A stretch of DNA of 35,767 nucleotides from an uncultured bacterium (GTDB taxonomy: Bacteria > Patescibacteriota > Minisyncoccia > Phycocordibacterales > PALSA-1337): contig CAIMKX010000001.1 of the NCBI GenBank assembly GCA_903842025.1, positions 1 through 35,767 of the forward strand, in the 5' to 3' direction. A program made the translations under genes and the position numbers. This document shows, in pieces, positions 16,651 to 25,247 of this stretch. The number at the start of each line of letters is the position of its first letter. The stretch's first letter is position 1. The notes under the pieces are model-generated. The model had not been told where the DNA came from and ran no database searches. It saw only the letters and a list, made by a program, of their open reading frames with translations.

Positions 16651-17832
16651 TTATGGCAGAAACTGTTTGACCGCCCTCACCGTCCTTTTCCAAGCGTTCT
16701 TGATGAATACTCTGGAAGCGTCTATCTCCGGGCTCTCTTCATTGTGAAGTCCCCAAATGCACAGTCCGTAGGCGACGGCCCAGGTGGCGTCCTTGAAGGA
16801 CGATTTGTTGTCGAGGGCGCCGATGGTGCCGATTCGCGAGGGCAGTTTGAGGGAGATCTTGGCCATGGTGTCTATGGAATTGAGTCCTGAGCCGCCGCCG
16901 GTGATGACGATGCCGGCCGGCAGCAGACCATTCCTGCCGATCTTTTTCAAATGCGCTTCGATCAATTCAAATATATCGGAAAGACGGGCGGCGATTATTT
17001 CCTCAAGCTTTTTTCGTGGATATGAAGCACCGGTAATGGCGCCGATCTTGATCTGCTCTGCTTCCTCTAACGGAACTTTTAATCCGAGAGCGATGTCATT
17101 GGTGATGTCGGTGGAACCGATGGGAAAGACTTCCAAAGAGGTCGGAATGTTATTCTCAAAGACCGAAATCGAGACAGTCTCGGCGCCGATGTTGGCCAGG
17201 ACACAGCCGGCGACTTTTTGGGACTTGGAAAGGGTGACCATGCCGGCGGCGATCGGCGCAGCGACTACGTCTTCGCATTCGATACCTGCTTCGTTCACGG
17301 CGGAAATAAGGTCTGTGACATGATGATCAAGACAGGTGATGAAAAGAGTTTTCTGTTCGATCTTGTTGCCTTTGAGGCCTTCGATCTTACCGAGAGCGGG
17401 GAAGCCGTCGATCTTGTATTGCAGAGGAATGTCGAAGATGATCCGGCGATTGGCGATGGATGAAGCCGGAATGTCCTTTTCGCATTGCTCGCGAAGATTT
17501 TTGATGTCCAGACTGGTGATCTCGGCGTCAGCCCTGGAAGTCATGACAAAGCTATTTGTGGCAACGCTTGAAAGGCCGATCCCCGAGATGCCGACAAAGG
17601 CTTTCTTGACGGTGACGCCGGCTTTTTCCGAGGCGATCGTCACGGCTTTCTTGATGGCCGAAGAGACGTCACGGACATTGGTAACATAGCCATGACGGAG
17701 GCCGCGCGATTCGGCTTGAGCCGTAGCCAAGATCTTGGGTAGACCCTTCTCATTGCGCTCTTTGGCATTAGCTATGACAACTTTGACACAATAGGTGCCA
17801 ACGTCGATTCCTGTGATGATGTTCCGAGACAT
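16651..17832 (-). CDS. ftsA: Cell division protein FtsA
   Basis: FtsA is an actin-like ATPase that anchors FtsZ to the membrane. The phosphate-binding ITGIDVGTYCVKVVIA lies at the N-terminus, a 1C-type subdomain follows, and the adenosine motif GIVITGGGSGLNSI is near residue 308. The C-terminal KNAWKRTVRAVKQFLP is an amphipathic membrane-targeting helix. At 393 residues it is of normal length. It follows ybeY on the same strand. Confidence 0.95.
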   Translation of the reverse strand: MSRNIITGIDVGTYCVKVVIANAKERNEKGLPKILATAQAESRGLRHGYVTNVRDVSSAIKKAVTIASEKAGVTVKKAFVGISGIGLSSVATNSFVMTSRADAEITSLDIKNLREQCEKDIPASSIANRRIIFDIPLQYKIDGFPALGKIEGLKGNKIEQKTLFITCLDHHVTDLISAVNEAGIECEDVVAAPIAAGMVTLSKSQKVAGCVLANIGAETVSISVFENNIPTSLEVFPIGSTDITNDIALGLKVPLEEAEQIKIGAITGASYPRKKLEEIIAARLSDIFELIEAHLKKIGRNGLLPAGIVITGGGSGLNSIDTMAKISLKLPSRIGTIGALDNKSSFKDATWAVAYGLCIWGLHNEESPEIDASRVFIKNAWKRTVRAVKQFLP

Positions 17833-17882
17833 ATAAAAATGTTTTGTAGAGATGAGGCAATGCCTCGTCTCTACGGGCCGCC

Positions 17883-18266
17883 TCAGATCTTAAATTTTTT
17901 GCAAATTTCGTTCTCTATAGCCTCCATTGTACTCCCATGGTCGTACCCTTTCAAATGAACGCAACCGTGGATAAAGAGAAAAGCCAGAAAATTTTCAGAT
18001 TTTCGCTGGAATTTGACGGCTTCTTTTTCGGCTTCCGATGGGCAAATGTAGATCTCGCCCTCATTCTCGGAAAGAGGGAAACTGAGGATGTCGGTTGGGA
18101 CATTTTTCTGGCGATATTGATCGTTCAGTTTTTGAATGCCATCGGCTGAGATTATTACCAAAGACAAAGTGTAATCAGGACCGAGCGCCGCTTCTTTTAT
18201 GGATGAAAAATCAATAGGCGGAAGTTTGGATTCCGTCTCGTTTGAGATTGAGAAATTGTGGGTCAC
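17883..18266 (-). CDS. ybeY: Endoribonuclease YbeY
   Basis: YbeY is a zinc-dependent RNase needed for rRNA maturation and ribosome quality control. The signature HGCVHLKGYDH (H-x3-H-x5-H, about residues 100-110) is complete, preceded by LNDQYRQKNVPTDILSFP and GEIYICP. The GTG at 18266 begins just after a family B repeat. An ATG at 18356 is also in frame and would add 30 residues that are the translated repeat (NPPLKKGVLRGD...). The shorter form matches the family better, but the longer fusion cannot be excluded. Confidence 0.9.
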   Translation of the reverse strand: MTHNFSISNETESKLPPIDFSSIKEAALGPDYTLSLVIISADGIQKLNDQYRQKNVPTDILSFPLSENEGEIYICPSEAEKEAVKFQRKSENFLAFLFIHGCVHLKGYDHGSTMEAIENEICKKFKI

Positions 18267-18270
18267 AAAA

Positions 18271-18417
18271 AAATCCCCCCCTCCTCGGCTATCGCCTCGG
18301 AGTACCCCCTTTTTCAAAGGGGGATTTTCCAACAGGATCCTTTGATTAAAAATCATGGCGGGTGAGTTGGAGATTCCCCCTTTGAAAAAGGGGGTGCCCG
18401 AAGGGCGGGGGATTTTA
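18271..18417. repeat. Family B inverted repeat pair (copy 2)
   Basis: Arms 18271-18330 and 18371-18417 face each other across about 40 bases. They fill the gap between the bS21 gene and ybeY and touch the bS21 stop codon. The transcript would form a long hairpin here. Confidence 0.85.
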
Positions 18418-18663
18418 CTTTTTGCCTCCTCTTTCCGGCTTGACGGGAGCTTTGCCGAGCTTGATGAGCTCCGCCATATTGGCGCGGCGCTTCAAGAGGG
18501 TCAGGCGACGCATCTTTACCTTGTAGTGGGATTGGACGCGGGTGCTGGAACGGAGGGTCCTCACGCGAGGAATAACACCAGAACTCTGGACTTTGCGGGT
18601 AAAACGGCGGATGACGCCCATGGCGTTCTCACCGGCATTCTTGCTGACTTCGACGTTTATCAT
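18415..18663 (-). CDS. rpsU: Small ribosomal subunit protein bS21
   Basis: INVEVSKNAGENAMGVIRRF, VQSSGVIPRVRTLRSSTRVQS and MRRLTLLKRRANMAELIKLGK follow the S21 pattern. At 82 residues it is slightly longer than the approximately 70 of E. coli S21, with a basic C-terminus ending in PERGGKK. TATCTT lies six bases before the ATG. Confidence 0.88.
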   Translation of the reverse strand: MINVEVSKNAGENAMGVIRRFTRKVQSSGVIPRVRTLRSSTRVQSHYKVKMRRLTLLKRRANMAELIKLGKAPVKPERGGKK

Positions 18664-18742
18664 GGGGAAAAGATAACATATTACCTAGAATGAAGCAAAT
18701 ATTAAGGGTTCTTTACCAATTACTAATATCTAATTTCTAAAC

Positions 18743-19951
18743 TCATCCTCCAATCTTCTTCAAGTATTTCGGCAATTCATCAATAGGAATAATCTCTTGC
18801 GAATGAGTGTCATTCTTGCGGACGATGGCGGTGCGCTCGACAGCCTCCTTTTTGCCCATGACGATGACGTAGGGAGTGTGATGCTTCTCGACGGAAGAAA
18901 CTTGAGCGCCAAGGCGGTCTTTGGCAAGGGAAAGATAGAGAGGGATCTTCATCTTGCGGAGATTCTCAATGATCTCCAAGGAGAGGAGTTTTGATTCGAG
19001 GCCGAGCTGGACAAAGGAAGCGATCGGGCGTTTCATTTTCCTGACCGGTTTTCTCAGGCCCTCTTTGCCGCCTTTGAGAAGAAGGGAAAGGCCGACGCCC
19101 TGGACATCGCGCTTCATGGCCAGTTTTTTGGCCAGACTGTTGTAGCGCATGCCGTAGCCGAGGATCTGTTTGTTCTTGTCGGTGTTGACGATCGTGAAGA
19201 TCGTCTCGGCGCAGTATCGGCGGTTGCCGAGCAAGCCGTTGTTGACGCTGTAGGGTATCTTCAGGGCTTCGAAATATTCCAGAGTCTCTTCGAGATGGCG
19301 GCGGGCCGATTCTGAAAGGAAATCGAGGGCGCGCGGCGCCTTCTCATTGAGTTCCTGGCACTCCTTGTTGTGGCTGGCCAAAAGTTCAAAAGCGTCGGAT
19401 TTGAAAAGTTCCCGACAGACTGGTGGCATGATGTTGAGATTTTTGCGGTAATAAGCCGTCAGCTCTCGGGTGAAGCGGGCCAAAGAGTCCTTGTCACCAA
19501 TGGAGTTGATCTCCACAGAGGTCGATGAATATCCTTCTTCAGCCAAGATCGCTCGGCCGGTCTGGATAAGTATGGCTTCGGCGATCGGTCCGGAAGATCC
19601 CAGGATTTCCAGGTCGGCATAACGTTTTGGATTTGCTCCGCGGCAAGGATCTTTGAAGTAGAGCATGACCGGCTGAGGCAAGTTGTGCATATTTGATTCA
19701 TTGTACGTTCGGATCAAGGCGATTTTTTCCTCCACATGAAGCGGTAAATGGCCATGACTCTCCGTTTCGTCGTCGATATAGTCACCCTCGCTGAAATCCT
19801 TGGCGGCCTCAAGGTCGGCCTTGCCGATGGTCGGGCTTTTGATCGGCTGGAAACCGTAATAGACGGGGATCTCGCCGATCTTGTCCAGATTCTCAAAATT
19901 CATGAATTTCGAGTCGGCTGATTTTTTCTGTTTGGAATTGGATTCGTTCAT
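18743..19951 (-). CDS. HisRS-like paralogue with degenerate catalytic motifs
   Basis: VEINSIGDKDSLARF, CQELNEKAPRALDFLSESARRHLEETLEYFEALKIPYSVN and the C-terminal LYLSLAKDRLGAQVSSVEKHHTPYVIVMG align with histidyl-tRNA synthetase, including its anticodon-binding domain. Motif 2 FRxE reads FKDP, the histidine loop RGxDYYT reads GNRRYCAET, and the motif 3 arginine region reads GVGLSLLL. GMRYNSL is kept. It is therefore unlikely to aminoacylate. The true enzyme is hisS at 342-1781. It retains the anticodon domain, unlike HisZ. It starts nine bases after lepB. Confidence 0.8.
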   Translation of the reverse strand: MNESNSKQKKSADSKFMNFENLDKIGEIPVYYGFQPIKSPTIGKADLEAAKDFSEGDYIDDETESHGHLPLHVEEKIALIRTYNESNMHNLPQPVMLYFKDPCRGANPKRYADLEILGSSGPIAEAILIQTGRAILAEEGYSSTSVEINSIGDKDSLARFTRELTAYYRKNLNIMPPVCRELFKSDAFELLASHNKECQELNEKAPRALDFLSESARRHLEETLEYFEALKIPYSVNNGLLGNRRYCAETIFTIVNTDKNKQILGYGMRYNSLAKKLAMKRDVQGVGLSLLLKGGKEGLRKPVRKMKRPIASFVQLGLESKLLSLEIIENLRKMKIPLYLSLAKDRLGAQVSSVEKHHTPYVIVMGKKEAVERTAIVRKNDTHSQEIIPIDELPKYLKKIGG

Positions 19952-19960
19952 GTTTGTGGA

Positions 19961-20536
19961 TTATTCATTAAACTTTCCCGGTAAGATCGACAATGTTGTA
20001 ATGGGCAAAAGACGGAGGATGGGTCGGCCGACGATAAAGCGCTTGTCCAAGTTGCCCCAGACTCTGGAATCGGAGCTTTGGTTGCGGTTGTCGCCCATGA
20101 CGAAATACTCGTTCGGTCCGAGATTGGTCGACAATGTATCATGCGAGGCGTGAATCGGGTCGAGGTAATCCTCGACAAGCTCGGTCGTTGTGGCCGCCGG
20201 TCCGGAACTCGTAACGAAGATCCGACCATCGTTGATCTGGACTTTCTCATTGGGTAAACCGATGATGCGTTTGATGTAATAGATGCTGGGATTATTTGGA
20301 TATTTGAAGATGACGACATCACCACGGGTCGGCTTCTCAAATCTGTAAGTCAGGCGGTCGACTATGAGGAACTGACCGGTGGCGAATGTCGGGTCCATGG
20401 AAGCACCATCGACGATGAACGGTTCGGCGATGAAATAACGGACGGGGAGGGCGATCAAAAGCGCGATGAAGATGACACTGACCCACTCGCGGACATTTTC
20501 CCAAATAGTCCTAAAGGTAGTGTCGCCAGACTGCAT
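19961..20536 (-). CDS. lepB: Type I signal peptidase
   Basis: LepB is the membrane protease that removes signal peptides from exported proteins. One N-terminal membrane segment (about 17-36) is followed by DGASMDPTF with the catalytic Ser46, YYIKRIIGLP with the catalytic Lys89, and GDNRNQSSDSRVWG. ATG 20536 is preferred because TATAAT (20546-20551) lies nine bases upstream. The in-frame ATG at 20557 is upstream of that promoter. Confidence 0.93.
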   Translation of the reverse strand: MQSGDTTFRTIWENVREWVSVIFIALLIALPVRYFIAEPFIVDGASMDPTFATGQFLIVDRLTYRFEKPTRGDVVIFKYPNNPSIYYIKRIIGLPNEKVQINDGRIFVTSSGPAATTTELVEDYLDPIHASHDTLSTNLGPNEYFVMGDNRNQSSDSRVWGNLDKRFIVGRPILRLLPITTLSILPGKFNE

Positions 20537-20545
20537 AATGGAGCC

Positions 20546-20597
20546 ATTATAGCGCATTTTTTGCCATAATGCAAATTTCAGAAAAATATACTATAAT
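20546..20597. promoter_or_regulatory. Divergent promoters of lepB and pth
   Basis: Minus strand: TATAAT at 20546-20551, serving lepB. Plus strand: TATAAT at 20592-20597, then six bases, then ATG of pth. Confidence 0.7.
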
Positions 20598-20603
20598 CGA
20601 GAT

Positions 20604-21200
20604 ATGCCTTACATCATCGCTGGCCTGGGCAATCCAGGGGAAGAATATGCAAATACGCGCCACAACACCGGGCGCTTGGTTTTGGATTTTATAAGGAAGG
20701 AAAACGGTGACGAAGAATTCAAGCTCAATAAAAAAATCGATGCTTTGACGGCTGATTGTAAAATTGGAAAAGAGAAGGTCAACTTGATCGCTCCGGAAAC
20801 ATTCATGAATAATTCCGGCAAGGCAGTCAGTCTATTAGTAAAAAGCATCAAAGCCGCTGAAAAATTGATCGTTATCTATGATGATTTCAGCCTGCCTCTC
20901 GGTCGTATGAGGATTTCCTACAATCGGAGCTCTGGCGGGCACAATGGTCTGGAGTCGATTATCAAGGCTGTGAAGACCGAGGCTTTCATCCGTATTAGAA
21001 TTGGTACTGCGTCAGAAAACGCCAAAGGCAACGCCAAGCTTATTCATGGAGAAGAAAAGATTGAGAAGTTTATTTTGGGCAAATTCAAGGATGACGAGTT
21101 AAAGACTTTGAAAAAGGTTTCCAAGAATGTAAATGAGGCCGTGGCGATGATCATCAGAGAAGGGAGAGAAAAGGCGATGAGTGTGTGGAATGGAATGTAA
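20604..21200 (+). CDS. pth: Peptidyl-tRNA hydrolase
   Basis: This enzyme releases peptides from stalled peptidyl-tRNA. GLGNPGEEYANTRHNTG contains Asn10 and the catalytic His20; PETFMNNSGKAV, YDDFSLPLG (Asp93) and SSGGHNGLESII complete the active site and tRNA-binding regions. At 198 residues it is normal length. Confidence 0.95.
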   Translation: MPYIIAGLGNPGEEYANTRHNTGRLVLDFIRKENGDEEFKLNKKIDALTADCKIGKEKVNLIAPETFMNNSGKAVSLLVKSIKAAEKLIVIYDDFSLPLGRMRISYNRSSGGHNGLESIIKAVKTEAFIRIRIGTASENAKGNAKLIHGEEKIEKFILGKFKDDELKTLKKVSKNVNEAVAMIIREGREKAMSVWNGM

Positions 21201-21209
21201 TCATCCAAA

Positions 21210-21443
21210 AAATCCCCCGTCCTTCGGCTCACGCCTCAGGACACCCCCTTTTTCAAAGTGGGATCCTCCTCTCAAACTGCTTATTGAGTATAACTCGCTT
21301 TGACTCTAATAATTCATTGTGTTTAATTCTTAACCTAGAGAGTATTTGAACAATAGCGATCAGTATTGCAATAGCTGTACGTTGGAGAATCCTCCTTTGA
21401 AAAAGGAGGTGGCTCTGAGCGAAGCGAAGAGACGGAGGATTTT
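21210..21443. repeat. Family B inverted repeat pair (copy 3)
   Basis: The left arm (about 21210-21270) and right arm (about 21385-21443) are inverted. The spacer shares AACTCGCT and GGATCC-containing sequence with copy 1. It fills the space between the convergent pth and S1 genes, where it could also terminate transcription. Confidence 0.85.
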
Positions 21444-21467
21444 CTAGATCGAAATACGAGGCTTAAT

Positions 21468-22709
21468 TTACTTCTTCTCCCCGGTATACGACAATGCCAT
21501 CTTTTGCTCTTTGGGATCGAATAGGGAAATCTTGAAATCATAAGTCTTGCCCAATTCCAAAGTTTTCCTCAACTTCTCTTCTGAACCAAATTCGGAGACG
21601 TGAACCAGACCGGCGACGCCTTCCTCGATGGAAGCCAGGGCACCGTGTTTGTTGAATTTGATGATGACGCCGGAGACGAGCATGTCCTTCTTGTATTTCT
21701 TGGCGGCTTCGGTCCAAGGATTCGGCTTGAGCTGTTTCAAAGACAGGGAAATCTTGCCATCTTTGATCTCGATGATCTTGGCCTTGATATTCTGGCCGAC
21801 TTTGACGAAGTTTCTCGGATCGTCAACCAGTCCCCAGTCGATCTCTGAAATGTGGATGAGTCCTTCCAAACCTTCCTCAAGCTTGACGAAGACCCCGAAG
21901 TCGACGACTCCGGTGATGGTCCCTTCAACCTCATCGCCGATCTCGTACTTGCTGACGATCTTTTCCTTTTCCTTGGTCTCAGAGCCTTTCTCGGAGAAGA
22001 TCAGTTTGCCTTCCTTGGGATCGGCGGTAATGATGGACAACTGGAGTCGGGTGCCGACCAACTTCTTCAATTCATCGAGGATCTTATCCTTGTCGCCGTC
22101 AGCGATCCTCGGGTAGTGATCAGTCTTGAGTTGGGAAGCCGGAAGGAATCCGACAATGCCTTGCCATTCGATGAGAAGACCGCCTTTGTTGGCTTCCTTG
22201 ACCGGAAGATCGAGGATCTTCTTTTCTCTGATGGCAACCTCGGCTTCATTCCAGATCAGGGCTTGGCGGGCTTCCTTCAGGGAAAGTTCGTAATAACCTT
22301 CCTCATGGGCGGTGTCGACGATCTTGGCGGCGACGACATCGCCGACGTTGATCTTCTTGATGACATCGCGGGCGATGATGAATTCACGGCCGTAGATAAT
22401 ACCGGTGCCAAAAGGCGCCAAGTCAACATAAACAGCTGACTTTTCCAAAGCAATGACCGGACCTTCGACGAGGTCGCCGATGATCGGCGGATTCTTCATC
22501 GTAGCGGACAATTTGCCCATGGCGCTCTCTTTTTGCGCCTCGGTAAGTTCCATGTCGCCTTTGATTTTTGGCGTGGATTCTTTTGTAGAAACCGGCTTCT
22601 TTGAAATCTTGGCCTTTGTTGTTGCTTCGACTTTTTCTATTTCTTTCGATTCGACAACTTCTGTTTCAGACTTGCGACCTGTAAGGGTCTCTTTTAATTT
22701 CTTGAACAT
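21468..22709 (-). CDS. rpsA: S1 RNA-binding-domain protein (ribosomal protein bS1-like)
   Basis: The protein has four S1/OB repeats: about 75-140, 155-225 (degenerate), 250-325 (IGDEVEGTITGVVDFGVFVKLEEGLEGLIHISE) and 335-410 (KDMLVSGVIIKFNKHGALASIEEGVAGLVHVSE). A Lys/Thr/Glu-rich tail of about 60 residues precedes them. S1 binds mRNA on the small subunit and can replace Shine-Dalgarno contacts, which suits a genome with few such sites. Four repeats rather than six is common outside Proteobacteria. Confidence 0.9.
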   Translation of the reverse strand: MFKKLKETLTGRKSETEVVESKEIEKVEATTKAKISKKPVSTKESTPKIKGDMELTEAQKESAMGKLSATMKNPPIIGDLVEGPVIALEKSAVYVDLAPFGTGIIYGREFIIARDVIKKINVGDVVAAKIVDTAHEEGYYELSLKEARQALIWNEAEVAIREKKILDLPVKEANKGGLLIEWQGIVGFLPASQLKTDHYPRIADGDKDKILDELKKLVGTRLQLSIITADPKEGKLIFSEKGSETKEKEKIVSKYEIGDEVEGTITGVVDFGVFVKLEEGLEGLIHISEIDWGLVDDPRNFVKVGQNIKAKIIEIKDGKISLSLKQLKPNPWTEAAKKYKKDMLVSGVIIKFNKHGALASIEEGVAGLVHVSEFGSEEKLRKTLELGKTYDFKISLFDPKEQKMALSYTGEKK

Positions 22710-22912
22710 ATTTGTGTCTCCGCTCCGCTTTTTAGTTGATTAATAATTAAGTGCGGGATAACGCGAGACTATTAAAACGGCCGCTTGCCGCATAGCCAGA
22801 ATCTACCATTTATGTGTGATTTTGTCTACTTTTTTAAAGCGGTATTGAGTATGCGTTTGAAGGGACTAGGGACTAGGTTCTAGGGACTAGGTTGTTGAAT
22901 AAGATTATCTCG
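22710..22912. other. Intergenic region upstream of the S1 gene, with GGGACTAG repeats
   Basis: GGGACTAG-type repeats lie at 22861-22892, like those at 9447-9478. The S1 promoter is probably an AT-rich stretch (TTAATTATTAATC on the minus strand near 22740) that leaves a leader of about 35 bases. Confidence 0.5.
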
Positions 22913-25204
22913 TTAGAAATCTATAAAAGGGAAGAATATGCGGCTGAAAACTTCAAAGATGTTGGCGGTCATATTCTGATCAAATGTCAAAGCTGTCGGC
23001 AAACTTGAGGGAGAGGGCGACGGATAGGATGAATTTCGGGGTGACGGAGAAGTATTTGGTGATACTGAAACTGAGGCGCTAGGAGAAGCCGTCGGGGTGA
23101 CGCTTGGAGTTGGGCTGGGTGAAGGGAAAATACTGACTGAAGGCAAAGAAGTGAAGCTTGGTGCCGGTGAATTGGACTGGATCGGAATCTGAGAGGGAAC
23201 CGGCACTGCTGAATTTGACGGTGTTGGCAATTGGGAAGGAGTCGGATGAATAGTTGCCAAAGGCGAACTTGAAGGCTTAGGCGTATTGGTCGGAATTGTC
23301 GAGACTTGTGGGGAAACGTTCGGAACATTCAAAACTGTCGGTGATGGCGATTGAACATTCGCGCACGTCTTCCCAGTCCAGATGAAATTGGCCGGACAAA
23401 TCACAGAGACTGGACTATTTGATGGAGCTGGCACCAAAGAGGTATTGAAGGTTGGGATTGAAGAAGATTTGGGTGACGGCAGATTGACCTTCGGGGTATT
23501 GGCCGGAACGCCGGTCACTGTTTCGATGACCGTTGAGATCGTCGAGGAAACCAAGCTCTTCATCTTTTGGAAAAAGCTCTTTTGAGACTGCTGTGCGGAA
23601 GTTATTGGCAAAAAGTTTACTGAAGGTGAAGGTGACGCGTTGAAAAGAAGACTGGCGTTTGCTGCAGAATACAACTGTCCATCGATTGTCCCGTCTTCAG
23701 AGAAATCTTCTGAGATTGTGTAATCATTGATCGAAGACGCTGGATTAATATTTGTCGAAGAAACTGATATCGAATCAGCGGCGGCCGCCAAATTATCCGT
23801 CCGGTCTTCATTTGAATCGGAGATCAGGCTATTGCCCATTTTCTTGCAATCAGGCCAATATTTATAAGCTTCGCCGCCTTTGATGGCCGCTAGAATGTAA
23901 CCGCAGCTCACGACGTTGAACCTGGACGAGCCGGAGACGTCGTTCATGATGCTGACGTTTGAAGGCCGATAGAGATCTGGCAGGCTGCAACCTTCTAGTT
24001 TGGTGGATCCGTAAGGAGTTTTGACGTCATATATGTAGCCAACAGGTGCATTCGAATCCGGTTTCCTACTGCAATTTGTTTCAACCAAACTGAAGTTTCC
24101 CGAGCCATTTTTATACGGGTATTCATCGTTCAAACCGGCAAAGGTGTGGGAAAATTCGTGCAAAGACACCATATTGACGTTCTTTTTTGATCTAGGGTTT
24201 ATGATCGCTCCGGACGCTTGGCCAGGGAAGGCGATGCCGGCGTTGCCGGCGCTTGAGAGCGATGATGAATAAACGAGCCTGATTCCCGGGCAAGCATTGA
24301 CACCATTGAAATGGGCGTTGAAAGCCGCGGCCTTTGCTCCATATTTGTCTCCGGCTTGGGCGATGCTAAGGAGCATGTCGAGCCCGTCGGGATATTGTCC
24401 GAGGTCAGTGATGATTGAAAAAGCGGCGACATTGGATTTGTATGGCTGAATGGCTACCAAGGCTTTTGACCAGAAATCATCACTGAGTTTGAAAATATCG
24501 GCCACAGCCAAACCGGCGCTTTGTCCTCTTACAAAAGCAATTTGATTTGAGCCATTGCCGGCGATCGGAGCGCAAAGTCCGAAAGCCGCACCAGCTGAAG
24601 ATTTTGCAATCGTCCCGTCATTTTGCGGAATTTCGACGACAATATCCGCCGGAATATTATTTTCCGTGGCGGTAATCAACTTTTCCAGTTTTTCTTTGCT
24701 GGCGATCCCATCCGGCCAGCCTTTGATTTTCCATTCATATATCGGTTGCGTCTTGTCGTCACTTCCATCGGGATTTATTACATATTTGTCGTTCCAGACG
24801 AAAGTCCCCGGACCGACCAGGATTTCATTATTTAATTGGAGAGAAACCTTCCAAGGCAATGAACTCGGCGGAGTGGTCGAATAATCGGACGGCTTGTCTG
24901 TATAGCAGAAGCCAAATTGGGGAACGATCTGGACAATAAGATCGTAAATAGGAGTCAAAGGCAAATCAGGAGTCGAACGGGTCTTTTTCATCATTGCTTG
25001 AAATGACGGGTCGACGATCATGTCCAATGAATTGCCTTTAATCCCAGTCGGGTAATTGTATTTTCCGTTGGGCGTAATGTTTTCCGGGCAGGGACCTTGG
25101 CCGTAACGGATGACGGAAGTATTTTGGGCGAGGGTTTTGGGGGCGAAGAAGGTTGAACTGAGGAGGATAGTTGAGAGGATCAAGAATAATCTTTGAACGC
25201 GCAT
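22913..25204 (-). CDS. Secreted M64-like zinc metalloprotease with a Ser/Pro-rich C-terminal tail
   Basis: Residues 1-26 form a signal peptide ending ...APKTLAQ. HEFSHTFAGLNDEY at 349-362 matches the zinc motif of the M64 (IgA peptidase-like) family, HExxH followed by GLxDEY. A cysteine-containing catalytic region follows to about 460. Residues about 600-740 are a low-complexity stalk of Pro, Ser, Thr and Val with PSPSP-type repeats, probably spanning the cell wall. The last residues (NIFEVFSRIFFPFIDF) are hydrophobic and could anchor the protein. In a host-attached CPR cell it could act on host or environmental protein; that is inference. Confidence 0.82.
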   Translation of the reverse strand: MRVQRLFLILSTILLSSTFFAPKTLAQNTSVIRYGQGPCPENITPNGKYNYPTGIKGNSLDMIVDPSFQAMMKKTRSTPDLPLTPIYDLIVQIVPQFGFCYTDKPSDYSTTPPSSLPWKVSLQLNNEILVGPGTFVWNDKYVINPDGSDDKTQPIYEWKIKGWPDGIASKEKLEKLITATENNIPADIVVEIPQNDGTIAKSSAGAAFGLCAPIAGNGSNQIAFVRGQSAGLAVADIFKLSDDFWSKALVAIQPYKSNVAAFSIITDLGQYPDGLDMLLSIAQAGDKYGAKAAAFNAHFNGVNACPGIRLVYSSSLSSAGNAGIAFPGQASGAIINPRSKKNVNMVSLHEFSHTFAGLNDEYPYKNGSGNFSLVETNCSRKPDSNAPVGYIYDVKTPYGSTKLEGCSLPDLYRPSNVSIMNDVSGSSRFNVVSCGYILAAIKGGEAYKYWPDCKKMGNSLISDSNEDRTDNLAAAADSISVSSTNINPASSINDYTISEDFSEDGTIDGQLYSAANASLLFNASPSPSVNFLPITSAQQSQKSFFQKMKSLVSSTISTVIETVTGVPANTPKVNLPSPKSSSIPTFNTSLVPAPSNSPVSVICPANFIWTGKTCANVQSPSPTVLNVPNVSPQVSTIPTNTPKPSSSPLATIHPTPSQLPTPSNSAVPVPSQIPIQSNSPAPSFTSLPSVSIFPSPSPTPSVTPTASPSASVSVSPNTSPSPRNSSYPSPSPSSLPTALTFDQNMTANIFEVFSRIFFPFIDF

Positions 25205-25210
25205 GGCTTA

Positions 25211-25241
25211 ATTATACAGCAAAAAGAAAGTATGCTAAATT
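25211..25241. promoter_or_regulatory. Divergent promoters of the M64-like and MBL-fold genes
   Basis: Minus strand: TATAAT (25211-25216), six bases, ATG 25204. Plus strand: TAAATT (25236-25241), six bases, ATG 25248. Confidence 0.65.
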
Positions 25242-25247
25242 ACCTCT

